NCBI RefSeq assembly: GCF_000718305.1 | Contig: NZ_JOFQ01000002.1 | Coordinates: forward strand, 62,001 to 126,000 | Source of the DNA: Streptomyces niger | GTDB lineage: Bacteria > Actinomycetota > Actinomycetes > Streptomycetales > Streptomycetaceae | DNA length: 64,000 bases | Direction of reading: 5' to 3' | Shown: piece by piece, positions 40,768-48,336 of the stretch | How the letters are laid out: each line of letters starts with the position of its first letter | How positions within the stretch are numbered: the first letter of the stretch is position 1 | Position numbers and translations under genes: made by a program | Notes under the pieces: model-generated | The model's database searches: none | Seen by the model: only the letters and a program-made list of their open reading frames with translations | Told to the model about the DNA's origin: nothing

Positions 40768-41958
40768 ATGGTGGGTTCCGATAGGGCGACGGTGGGCGAC
40801 GGAGAGGTCGGGATGACGACAAGCGTAGGAGCAGGGTCCGACAACGGTGCGGTGCTGACGCGGAAGGACTTCGAGCAGCGGATGGAGCGTGCCGGGCGGG
40901 CGGCGGCGGATGCCGGGCTGGCCGGGCTGATCGTGACGCCGGGGCCCGACCTGGTGTGGCTCACCGGGTACCAGCCGACGGCCGTGACCGAGCGGTTGAC
41001 CGCGCTGGTCGTCAGCGCCGACCGGCGGCCGCGCCTGGTGGTGCCCGTACTGGAGCGGGCCGACGCGCAGCATGCCGCCGGTGCCGGTGCGACGGAGCTC
41101 GTGGGGTGGCGGGACGGCGAGGACCCGTATGCGGTGCTGGCCGGATTGCTGGAGCCGGAGCGCCGGTACGGGATCTCCGACTCGGCGTGGGCGATGCACC
41201 TCCTCGGGATGCAGCGGACGCTGCCGGGCAGCGCGTACGCCTCGCTCACGGAGGCGCTGCCGATGCTGCGCGCGGTCAAGGACGCGTACGAGGTGGAGCG
41301 GCTGGCTGCCGCGGGTGCGGCCGCGGATGCCACGTACGAGGAGATCCTGGGCGTGCCGTTCGCGGGGCGCCGGGAGAGCGATGTGGCGGCGGACCTCGCG
41401 CGGCTGCTGCTCGAACACGGGCACAGCCAGGTGGACTTCACGGTGGTGGGTTCCGGACCCAATGGGGCCGACCCGCATCACGAGGCGGACGACCGGGTCA
41501 TCGAGGACGGCGACATGGTCGTACTGGACTTCGGTGGGCTGAAGGACGGGTACGGCTCGGACACGACGCGCACCGTACACGTGGGTGAGCCGTCCTCGGA
41601 GGAACGGAAGGTCCACGACATCGTGCGGGAGGCACAGCAGGCGGCCTTCGAGGCGGTGCGGCCGGGCGCCGCGTGTCAGGACATCGACCGGGTGGCGCGA
41701 AAGGTGATCAAGGCGGCCGGGTACGGCGAGTACTTCATCCACCGCGTCGGGCACGGCATCGGCGTGACCACGCACGAGCCGCCGTACATGGTCGAGGGCG
41801 AGCATCTGCCGCTGGTTCCGGGGATGTGCTTCTCGATCGAGCCGGGGATCTATCTGCCGGGGCGCTTCGGTGTGCGGATCGAGGACATCGTGACGTGTAC
41901 GGAGACGGGCGGGCGGCGGCTGAACAACACGGCGCGGGAGATGGGAATCGTGGGATAG
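40768..41958 (+). CDS. M24-family Xaa-Pro aminopeptidase/dipeptidase
   Basis: 396 residues. An N-terminal creatinase-like domain (about 25-160) precedes a pita-bread catalytic domain with the five metal ligands: Asp in LDFGGL, Asp in GSDTTRT, His in HRVGHGIGV, Glu in SIEPGIY and Glu in RIEDIV. It removes N-terminal residues preceding Pro, or cleaves Xaa-Pro dipeptides, in the cytoplasm. A later ATG at residue 16 is a possible start. Single-gene unit, divergent from the hydrolase at 39263; return to conserved backbone. Confidence 0.92.
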   Translation: MVGSDRATVGDGEVGMTTSVGAGSDNGAVLTRKDFEQRMERAGRAAADAGLAGLIVTPGPDLVWLTGYQPTAVTERLTALVVSADRRPRLVVPVLERADAQHAAGAGATELVGWRDGEDPYAVLAGLLEPERRYGISDSAWAMHLLGMQRTLPGSAYASLTEALPMLRAVKDAYEVERLAAAGAAADATYEEILGVPFAGRRESDVAADLARLLLEHGHSQVDFTVVGSGPNGADPHHEADDRVIEDGDMVVLDFGGLKDGYGSDTTRTVHVGEPSSEERKVHDIVREAQQAAFEAVRPGAACQDIDRVARKVIKAAGYGEYFIHRVGHGIGVTTHEPPYMVEGEHLPLVPGMCFSIEPGIYLPGRFGVRIEDIVTCTETGGRRLNNTAREMGIVG

Positions 41959-42394
41959 CGCTCTTGCGTCCCGGCGTCCCGGCGTCCCGGCGTCCCGGCG
42001 TCCCGGCGTCTCGGCGTCCCGGCGGCCTGCCCGGCTGCCTGCGGGGCGGACGGGCGCGACATTCGGCGGTGGGGTGAGGGGGCGATGCGGGGAGGTTGAC
42101 GCGGGGAGGGCGGCTTGGCTGTGGAGGGGTTATCCACAGGCTGGGGCTGGCGTCGGCGGATTGTCGGTGGCGGGGTGCAGGATGGGTCGTGAAGAGGTCG
42201 GGCGAGGGCGAAGACGGGTGTCGGTCGGCCGGGTGTCAGGTGCCGGGTGTTGGGCGCCGGGTGTTGGGCGCCGGACGTCGGGTTTCGGCTGACGGATGAG
42301 TGCCTGCGGAGGCCGGCTCGCGAGAGGACTTGCGCGCGGGCGTGGGTGGGGTCGCGGGCGGAGACGGAGTGGTGCGGAAATGGGCGGTGGTCGT
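41959..42394. other. Intergenic stretch with 8-bp and 9-bp repeats
   Basis: 436 bases without a convincing gene. The left end holds the CGTCCCGG array; 42220-42285 holds degenerate repeats of GTGTCAGGTGCCGGGTGTTGGGCGCCGG type. The promoter of the pentapeptide gene should lie here. Confidence 0.45.
41967..42025. repeat. Tandem CGTCCCGG repeat, 7 copies
   Basis: 8-bp units at 41967, 41975, 41983, 41991, 41999, 42007 (one T change) and 42015, starting nine bases after the M24 peptidase stop. Likely a slippage-prone microsatellite. Confidence 0.9.
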
Positions 42395-43072
42395 ATGGCC
42401 GGGCGAGCCGAGAGCGCCGGGCGGACGAGGCGGGCCGTGCGGCGGCCGGCGATACGGCTGCCGGAACTGGTGGCGTACGAGGGAGGAGAGTGGGAGCCGG
42501 AAGGGGACTACGACGGGCTGGAGTTCGCCGACGCGGACTTCGGGAGGCAGTCGGCGCGCGGTGCCAGGTTCCTTGACTGCGCTGTGCGGCGATGCTCGTT
42601 GGACGAGGCGGTGTTGAGCCGGGCGCGCTTCATCGACAGCGTGCTGGAGGGGGTGCGGGGCGTCGGTACGGATCTGTCGGGGGCGTCGTTCCGCGACGTG
42701 GAGGTGGCGGACGCGCGGCTGGGCGGTACGCAACTGCATGGTGCGGTGCTGGAGCGGGTCGTCGTACGCGGCGGGAAGATCGATTTCCTCAATCTGCGGA
42801 AGGCGAAGCTGCGGGACGTCGCGTTCGAGGAGTGCGTGCTGGTGGAGGCGGACTTCGGCGGAGCCGAGCTGGAGAGGGTGACGTTCGAGGGCTGCACCCT
42901 GGCGCGTACGGACTTCAGCGAGGCGCGGATGCGGGACGTCGATCTGCGGGGTACGGCGACGCTGGACATCGCGCGGGGCATCGACCGGCTCGCGGGTGCG
43001 GTGATCAGCACGTCACAGCTGATGGACCTGGCACCGGCCTTCGCGGCACAGGTGGGCGTCACGGTGGAGTGA
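42395..43072 (+). CDS. Soluble pentapeptide-repeat protein
   Basis: 226 residues from ATG 42395; starts at 42380 or 42296 are possible. Residues about 55-200 are pentapeptide repeats with the A(D/N)LxX pattern (FADADFGRQSARGARFLDCAV, TDLSGASFRDVEVADARL), forming a quadrilateral beta helix. No TM segment. The members closest in style are Streptomyces housekeeping-region proteins of unknown role; DNA-mimic (Qnr-like) activity on gyrase is known for some relatives but cannot be claimed here. Confidence 0.82.
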   Translation: MAGRAESAGRTRRAVRRPAIRLPELVAYEGGEWEPEGDYDGLEFADADFGRQSARGARFLDCAVRRCSLDEAVLSRARFIDSVLEGVRGVGTDLSGASFRDVEVADARLGGTQLHGAVLERVVVRGGKIDFLNLRKAKLRDVAFEECVLVEADFGGAELERVTFEGCTLARTDFSEARMRDVDLRGTATLDIARGIDRLAGAVISTSQLMDLAPAFAAQVGVTVE

Positions 43073-43142
43073 GGGGAGCCGAACGATCAACGGGGGTGAT
43101 CGACGTGGGGGATCGGCGAGCGGGCCGATGAGGGGCCGATGA

Positions 43143-43167
43143 GGGGGCGGGGAGGGGGCGGGGAGGG
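43143..43167 (+). repeat. G-run block (possible G-quadruplex)
   Basis: GGGGGCGGGGAGGGGGCGGG and the following AGGG form at least four G-runs of three or more within 25 bases, in the gap between the pentapeptide stop and the convergent gene. Confidence 0.5.
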
Positions 43168-43198
43168 AGCGCCGATGGGGGAAGGGCAGCCGGAATGA

Positions 43199-43696
43199 TC
43201 AGATGCGGGGGAAGCGGGCCTGGAGGTCCCATACGAGCGGGTTGTCGGCCAGCCCGTCGTGCATGTCCGTGAGGTCGGCGATCAGGTCGTGCAGGAAGTC
43301 GCGGGCCTCGCGGCGCAGCGCGGCGTGGTTGAAGCTGAGCGGGGCCTCGTCGACCGGCATCCAGTCGGCGGTGACGTCCACCCACCCGAACCGGCGCTCG
43401 AAGAGGATCCGGTCGGAGGACTCGGTGAAGTCCAGCTCGGCGTGTTGCGGGCGGGCGGCGCGGCTGCCGTGGGGGTCGCGGTCGAGCTGCTCGACGATGT
43501 CGCAGAGGGCCCAGGCGAAGTCCAGAACCGGTACCCAGCCCCAGGCAGTGGACAGCTCCCGGTCCTCGTTGGTGTCGGCGAGGTAGACGTCACCGCAGAA
43601 CAGGTCGTGACGCAGCGCGCGGGTGTCCGCGGTGCGGTAGTCCGTCTGCGGGGGGTCCGGGAAGCGCCGGGAGAGCGAGTAGCCGAGGTCGATCAC
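43199..43696 (-). CDS. Conserved hypothetical protein, 165 residues
   Basis: Soluble alpha/beta protein with ordinary composition and strong codon bias. It has Trp/Asp-rich blocks (TAWGWVPVLDFAWALCDIVEQLDRDP, FGWVDVTADWMPVDE) and a C-terminal helix (REARDFLHDLIADLTDMHDGLADN). No family that I can name, no TM, no signal peptide. The layout suggests an immunity-type or small binding protein, but this is speculation. Single unit on the minus strand, 226 bases from the MetAP stop. Confidence 0.75.
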   Translation of the reverse strand: MIDLGYSLSRRFPDPPQTDYRTADTRALRHDLFCGDVYLADTNEDRELSTAWGWVPVLDFAWALCDIVEQLDRDPHGSRAARPQHAELDFTESSDRILFERRFGWVDVTADWMPVDEAPLSFNHAALRREARDFLHDLIADLTDMHDGLADNPLVWDLQARFPRI

Positions 43697-43919
43697 GTAG
43701 GTGATGGTCGCATGCCGGTTGCGGTGATCGCTCGGGGGTGGGGTGTGCCTGGGGCGGGCCGAGCTTGTCCCAGCGCGGCCGGCCGGCCCCAGGGCTCGAA
43801 GGAGTCGAGGGCGAGGTGAACGGTCAGGTTCCGGTGAACGGTCGGGTTGGGGTGACCGGTCGCGGGTGGGGTCAGGGTCGAGTGACGATGCGAGGCAGGG
43901 GTGAACGCTCGGGGTGCGG

Positions 43920-44687
43920 TCAGGGCTGGGTGAGGATTCGGGGGCCGTCGTCGGTGATGGCGATGGTGTGCTCGAAGTGGGCGGCGCGGCTGCCGTCCGT
44001 CGTACGGAGCGTCCAGCCGTCGCTCGCCGTGTAGTACGCGTTGCTGCCGCCGGCGAGGAACATCGGCTCGATGGCGAGGACGAGGCCGTGGCGGAGTACG
44101 AAGCCGCGGCCGGGCCGGCCGTCGTTGGGTACGGACGGGTCCTCGTGCATCTGGCGTCCCACGCCGTGGCCGCCGAAGTCGGTCGGGATTCCGTAGCCGG
44201 CGGCGCGGCCGATGCTGCCGATGGCGTGCGAGATGTCGCCGATGCGGGCGCCCACGACGGCCGCCGCTATGCCGGCCTCCAGGGCGCGCCGGGTGGTGTC
44301 CATGAGGCGCTGGTCCTCCGGGCTCGGGGTGCCGACCGCGACGGTGATCGCCGCGTCGCCTGCCCAGCCGTCCACCACCGCGCCGCAGTCGATGCTGAGC
44401 AGGTCGCCGTCGCGCAGCCGGTACGAGCTCGGGACGCCGTGCACGATCGCGTCGTTGACGGAGGTGCACATGGTGGCGGGGAAGGGGGTGGATGCGAAGG
44501 ACGGGCGGTAGTGGAGGAAGGGCGAGGTGGCGCCTGCCTCGCGCAGCACCGAGCGGGCGACCTCGTCGAGCTCGGTCAGTCGGGTGCCGGGGGGGGCGGC
44601 GTCGCGTACGGCGCTGAGGATGTCGCCGACGACGCGGCCTGCGGTGCGCATCGCGTCGAGGGCGGTGTCGGTCTTGATCTCCACCAT
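43920..44687 (-). CDS. map: Methionine aminopeptidase, type I
   Basis: 255 residues. It removes initiator Met from nascent proteins. Metal ligands are visible: Asp in SIDCGAV, Asp in AGDAAIT, His in GGHGVGRQMHED, Glu in AIEPMF and Glu in FEHTIAI. The full pita-bread domain is present. Start ATG 44687 gives the family N-terminus VEIKTDTALDAMRTAGRVVGD. In Streptomyces the main map lies near secY/adk, so this is probably an additional copy. It is divergent from the XRE-type gene at 44868, and the shared region holds two ACCGGT palindromes. Confidence 0.93.
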   Translation of the reverse strand: MVEIKTDTALDAMRTAGRVVGDILSAVRDAAPPGTRLTELDEVARSVLREAGATSPFLHYRPSFASTPFPATMCTSVNDAIVHGVPSSYRLRDGDLLSIDCGAVVDGWAGDAAITVAVGTPSPEDQRLMDTTRRALEAGIAAAVVGARIGDISHAIGSIGRAAGYGIPTDFGGHGVGRQMHEDPSVPNDGRPGRGFVLRHGLVLAIEPMFLAGGSNAYYTASDGWTLRTTDGSRAAHFEHTIAITDDGPRILTQP

Positions 44688-44831
44688 GGTCGGGTCCTTC
44701 GTGTTCGGGGCGCGCTGCGTGATGGGGGCTTGAGCGCCCGTGTGGGCGGGTGGTTGCGCGGGGTGCGGTCTCGGTCTGTCGGCCATGACCAACGCCCACG
44801 GTTCGCTGCATCTCGCCGCGCGCCAATTTTT

Positions 44832-44855
44832 ATACCGGTATTTGTTTACCGGTAT
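44832..44855. promoter_or_regulatory. Twin ACCGGT operator sites
   Basis: ATACCGGTAT (44832-44841) and TTACCGGTAT (44846-44855), centres 14 bp apart, in a short AT-rich island just upstream of the XRE gene and in the divergent promoter region with map. Tandem palindromes of this spacing fit an XRE-type autoregulator. Confidence 0.65.
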
Positions 44856-44867
44856 TAGTATCACAGC

Positions 44868-45179
44868 ATGGTCCGTACACCTCTCACTCCCTGGGAACGC
44901 GAACGCGGCGAGCAGCTGGGGGCGTTGCTCCGGGCGGCGCGCGGTGATCGCAGCATGGTCGAGATCGCGGCGGCGGCGGGGGTCTCCGCCGAGACGTTGC
45001 GCAAGATCGAAACGGGGCGGGCGCCGACGCCGGCCTTCTTCACCGTGGCGGCGCTGGCCTCGACGCTCGGGTTGTCGCTCGATGAGATCGCGGTTCTCGC
45101 TACGCCGCCGGTGGCGGGGGAGAGCAGCGGCGCGACCGAAGGGGGCGCAGCCGCGCCGCCGGGTATCGCGGCCGCCTGA
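44868..45179 (+). CDS. XRE-family HTH regulator
   Basis: 103 residues. A Cro/C1-type HTH spans about 15-72 (LGALLRAARGDRSMVEIAAAAGVSAETLRKIETGRAPTPAFF), followed by a short Ala/Gly-rich tail. ATG at 44868 lies 13 bases after the twin ACCGGT sites, which it probably binds to control itself and the divergent map gene. Confidence 0.9.
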   Translation: MVRTPLTPWERERGEQLGALLRAARGDRSMVEIAAAAGVSAETLRKIETGRAPTPAFFTVAALASTLGLSLDEIAVLATPPVAGESSGATEGGAAAPPGIAAA

Positions 45180-45382
45180 GCGAGTCGGACCCTGACGCCC
45201 TGGCTCCGCCCTGCCCCCGTCCATGGGGGCTACGCCCGGTCGGCCACCCCAAGGCAGGCGCGCAAGCCCGCCGCGAGGCGACGAGATTTGCTGGGGGCGA
45301 CGGCGAGGGAGAGGGGGAGGGTGAGGGTGAGGGAGTTCGGGCAGGCGTGGCCCGGTTCCGGGTGGCCCCCGGGGCGTTCCTC

Positions 45383-45424
45383 CTGGCCGCTGGCCGCTGG
45401 CCGCTGGCCGCTGGCCGCTGGCCG
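45383..45424. repeat. Tandem CTGGCCG repeat, 6 copies
   Basis: Perfect 7-bp units starting at 45383, 45390, 45397, 45404, 45411 and 45418 in non-coding DNA. Confidence 0.9.
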
Positions 45425-45628
45425 CCGGCCCGCGGCTCCCGATCCTCGCCCCTCGGCCGCCGGACCTTGCCCCCCGGGGGCCCTCGCCCCTCGACCGTCG
45501 GGATGGGGCGGACGTTGGGGCGGGCGTCCGGGCGGGCGTCGCGTACCCGTCGTACAGCGGAGGCCGCCCGGCCGCACCCGGTGGGCGCGGCGCGGACGGC
45601 CTCCGTCAGTCGGCTGTCCTGGCCAGCC

Positions 45629-45676
45629 GACTGCAATGACAGTCGACTGCGATGACAGTCGGCTGCCGTGGCAGTC
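45629..45676. repeat. Three 16-bp palindromic units after terD
   Basis: Units at 45629, 45645 and 45661, each with GACTG or GGCTG at one end and CAGTC at the other, so each can fold on itself. They end 10 bases from the terD stop on the minus strand; they may form a multi-hairpin terminator or binding array. Confidence 0.65.
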
Positions 45677-45685
45677 AGGTGTTGC

Positions 45686-46261
45686 TCAGACGTTGACGCC
45701 GAAGTCCTGGGCGATGCCGACCAGGCCGGAGGCGTAGCCCTGGCCGACGGCGCGGAACTTCCACTCCGAGCCGTTGCGGTACAGCTCGCCGAAGACCATG
45801 GCAGTCTCGGTCGCCGCGTCCTCGCTGAGGTCGTAGCGGGCGATCTCCGTGCCGCCGGCCTGGTTCACGATGCGGATGAAGGCGTTGCGGACCTGGCCGA
45901 AGTTCTGGCTGCGGTTCTCGGCGTCGTAGATGGAGACCGGGAACACGATCTTCTCGACGTCGGCGGGCAGCGCGGCGAGGTTGACGTTGATCTGCTCGTC
46001 GTCGCCCTCGCCCTGGCCGGTGACGTTGTCACCGGTGTGCACGATGGACTGGTCCGGCGTGGCCTTGTTGTTGAAGAACACGAAGTGCTGGTCCGAGTAG
46101 ACCTTGCCGCTCGGGTTGACCGCGATCGCGCTCGCGTCGAGGTCGAAGTCCGTGCCCGTGGTGGTGCGGACGTCCCAGCCGAGGCCGACCGTGACGGCGG
46201 TCAGGCCCGGGGCCTCCTTGGTGAGGGAGACGTTGCCGCCCTTGGACAGGCTTACAGCCAT
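45686..46261 (-). CDS. TerD-family stress protein
   Basis: 191 residues, the standard TerD length. [32 protein letters not shown] is the family N-terminus; the acidic calcium-binding loops DFDLDASAI and [15 protein letters not shown] and the motif [11 protein letters not shown] follow. TerD proteins bind calcium and are linked to tellurite and stress responses; in Streptomyces several paralogues influence development. Start at ATG 46261 (an upstream extension lacks family match). No ter operon partners are adjacent. Confidence 0.95.
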   Translation of the reverse strand: MAVSLSKGGNVSLTKEAPGLTAVTVGLGWDVRTTTGTDFDLDASAIAVNPSGKVYSDQHFVFFNNKATPDQSIVHTGDNVTGQGEGDDEQINVNLAALPADVEKIVFPVSIYDAENRSQNFGQVRNAFIRIVNQAGGTEIARYDLSEDAATETAMVFGELYRNGSEWKFRAVGQGYASGLVGIAQDFGVNV

Positions 46262-46545
46262 GGGATGTCCCTTTCCTTGTCGACTCGTCGAATCGTCGGG
46301 CTCCGTACTGCGGACGAAGCTACCGTCACCCTTCACAACGTCGACCGGCGACCAGGAGGTTCCAGCTATCTTTACTTTCTTTGCCAAGTCCTGATGCGGG
46401 CCGCGGGCCGCGGGCCTGCCTTCCGGCCGGGGCCGGGCCGGGTTCTCGAACGGGCGCCGCCGCAGAACCTGGGCTGGGCCTGCCGCAGAACCCGGGCGGG
46501 GAAATGCGGGTGACGGGACCGGGGTGGGCGCGCGATCATTGGGGC

Positions 46546-46983
46546 ATGTCCGGGCCCTATGTCATCCGTGGTTCGGTCGTCCTTCCGGAGGCGGAGCTCG
46601 TCTGGCGCTTCTCGCGGTCATCCGGACCGGGCGGCCAGCACGTCAACACCTCCGACAGCCAGGTGGAGCTGCGCTTCGACCTCGCAGCGACCGATGCGCT
46701 GCCCGAGGTCTGGAAGGAGCGCGCGTTGCAGCGGCTGGCGGAGCGCGGGCGGCTGCTGGACGGTGGCGTGGTGTCCGTACGGGCCTCCGAGCACCGCTCG
46801 CAGTGGCGGAACCGCGAGACCGCGGCGGTCCGGCTCGCCTCCTTGCTGGCGGAGGCGTCCGCGCCGCCGCCGAAGCCGCGTCGCAAGACGCGGATACCGC
46901 GGGGCATCAATGAGCGCAGGCTGCGGGAGAAGAAGCAGCGCGGGGACACGAAGCGGGGACGCTCCGGCCGCGACTGGCACTGA
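46546..46983 (+). CDS. arfB: Peptidyl-tRNA hydrolase ArfB (ribosome rescue)
   Basis: 145 residues. The catalytic GGQ motif of class I release factors is present ([22 protein letters not shown]) and the C-terminal tail is very basic ([23 protein letters not shown]), which in ArfB/YaeJ inserts in the mRNA entry channel of stalled ribosomes. It hydrolyses peptidyl-tRNA on non-stop complexes as a backup to tmRNA. ATG 46546 with GGGG upstream. Stand-alone gene divergent from terD. Confidence 0.93.
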   Translation: MSGPYVIRGSVVLPEAELVWRFSRSSGPGGQHVNTSDSQVELRFDLAATDALPEVWKERALQRLAERGRLLDGGVVSVRASEHRSQWRNRETAAVRLASLLAEASAPPPKPRRKTRIPRGINERRLREKKQRGDTKRGRSGRDWH

Positions 46984-47302
46984 GCCGCCACCCACCAGCC
47001 GGGACCTGTGGGTCCGTGGGCCCGTCACCTGGCTGCCGGGTCCCGTGCACCCGTGGCACCGATAGGGCCCGTCACCTGTGCCTGCCGGGCTCCGAGGCGC
47101 CGATGGGACCCGTCACCTGCCACCCGCCAACCGAGCCCCGTGGCACCGACGGTCCCGCCGCCCCGCTGGCCCCGAGCCGCCGGGCTCCCTCAGGCCTCGA
47201 CCCGCCGGGCTCCCCCATGCCTCGACCCGCCGGACTCTCCCAGGCCTCGACCCGCTGCACTTCCTCAGAGGGCGAGTGCTTGCCAGGGGCGTGAGCGGTC
47301 CG
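46984..47302. other. Intergenic repeats between arfB and flavin reductase
   Basis: 319 bases, no gene. A 25-bp unit with CCTCGACCCGCCGGGCTC recurs about 3.5 times (47170-47269), preceded by GTCACCTG-containing repeats from 47024. Convergent 3' ends flank it. Confidence 0.55.
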
Positions 47303-48025
47303 TTACCCCAGCTTCCGGTAGCGCCCCCTGAAGTACGTCAGTGGGTTGGTTTCCACGTGCGGGGTGTGGGCGCTGAGTACGCGGCCGATGGTCAGGGTGT
47401 GGTCGCCGGCGACGACGCGCTGTTCCGTGCGGCACTCCATCGTGGCGAGCGCGCCCTTCACGAGTGCGGCGCCGGTCTGCTCGCCCCGTACGTGCGGGAC
47501 GCTCGCGAAGAGGAGGCGGTCGCTGAGGCGGCCCTTCATGGAGAACTGGCCGGCGATGTTGCGCTGGCCCTCCGTCAGGACCGAGACGGCCCACAGGGGC
47601 TGCCGCTCCAGGATGTCGTCCATCCGGGACTCGTTGCGGACGCTCACCATGACCAGCGGCGGGTCGAGCGAGACGGACATGAACGCCGTGGCGGTCATCC
47701 CCGCGTCCTCCCCGGTCGGCACCTCACCGTCGGCGGGAAATGCCCCGTCGGTCAGGTCGTCCTCCGGGTCGAGGGCGGTGATCAGTACGACCCCGGCAGC
47801 GAGCCGGGACAGGGCGGCACGGAACTCGTCGGCACTCACCCCACCAGCATGCGGGATCAGCTCCGGACCCGAGCCGATCTCGTAGGGACGCGAGCCGGTC
47901 TCCTCCGGGCGGGAAGCCGTCTCTTTCGAAGGCAAGACCGTCTCCGTGGCCGGGCGCGGGGCGGTGCCCGGGGTGGGGGCGGTGCGCGGATCGGTGACGT
48001 CGGCGGCAGAGTTGTTCGTGAACAC
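47303..48025 (-). CDS. Flavin reductase-like FMN-binding protein
   Basis: 240 residues. The first 60 residues are Pro/Thr/Arg-rich and probably disordered; the flavin-reductase/NADH:FMN oxidoreductase barrel follows (DEFRAALSRLAAGVVLITA, MTATAFMSVSLDPPLVMVSV, NIAGQFSMKG, ALVKGALATMECRTEQRV, GDHTLTIGRVLSA). Such proteins supply reduced flavin to monooxygenases. A GTG start at 48023-48025 was chosen; shorter starts such as the ATG at 47698 would lose the first barrel strands. No partner oxygenase is adjacent. Confidence 0.85.
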   Translation of the reverse strand: MFTNNSAADVTDPRTAPTPGTAPRPATETVLPSKETASRPEETGSRPYEIGSGPELIPHAGGVSADEFRAALSRLAAGVVLITALDPEDDLTDGAFPADGEVPTGEDAGMTATAFMSVSLDPPLVMVSVRNESRMDDILERQPLWAVSVLTEGQRNIAGQFSMKGRLSDRLLFASVPHVRGEQTGAALVKGALATMECRTEQRVVAGDHTLTIGRVLSAHTPHVETNPLTYFRGRYRKLG

Positions 48026-48190
48026 ACAATGAACGCTAATCGGGTCTGCGTGCGGCCCGCATCGGGCCCTGGGACCAACCGCGTCCTAGGACTGTCGACC
48101 GAGGCCGCCGAGTGACGGAATTTGCGTTCAGGAAGTTTATGAAGGCGAGGAAAGGGCTTTCGGGGGAGGTGGACAACTTCCCGGCGTGTG

Positions 48191-48208
48191 CTGTGACTTG
48201 AGTCACAG
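48191..48208 (+). promoter_or_regulatory. BldD-box-like palindrome upstream of cdgB
   Basis: A perfect palindrome CTGTGACTTGAGTCACAG, 129 bases upstream of the cdgB start. BldD binds sites of the AGTGA-n-TCACC kind with c-di-GMP, and cdgB is a known BldD target in S. coelicolor. The match is good for the GTGAC/GTCAC arms. Confidence 0.6.
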
Positions 48209-48336
48209 CGAGGGGTAATTGTTGACCCTGTGTACCGGGTGAACAGCTCACTGTGATTCAGTGGCCGTGGCAATCGGACGACTAGAGGACGAGAAGAAGC
48301 CTGGAGTTGCTGTCGAGGTCTCAGGGAGAGCGAGCG

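Larger units (their letters stand above)
45180..45685. other. Intergenic repeats, no gene
   Basis: 506 bases between the convergent XRE and terD genes. It contains six CTGGCCG heptamers at 45383-45424 and three 16-bp GACTG...CAGTC units at 45629-45676. Open frames here show no protein character. Confidence 0.55.

Noticed and set aside
43693..44826. A 377-codon minus-strand frame overlapping map
   Set aside because: Its sequence is Arg/His/Pro-dominated and out of frame with the clear methionine aminopeptidase.
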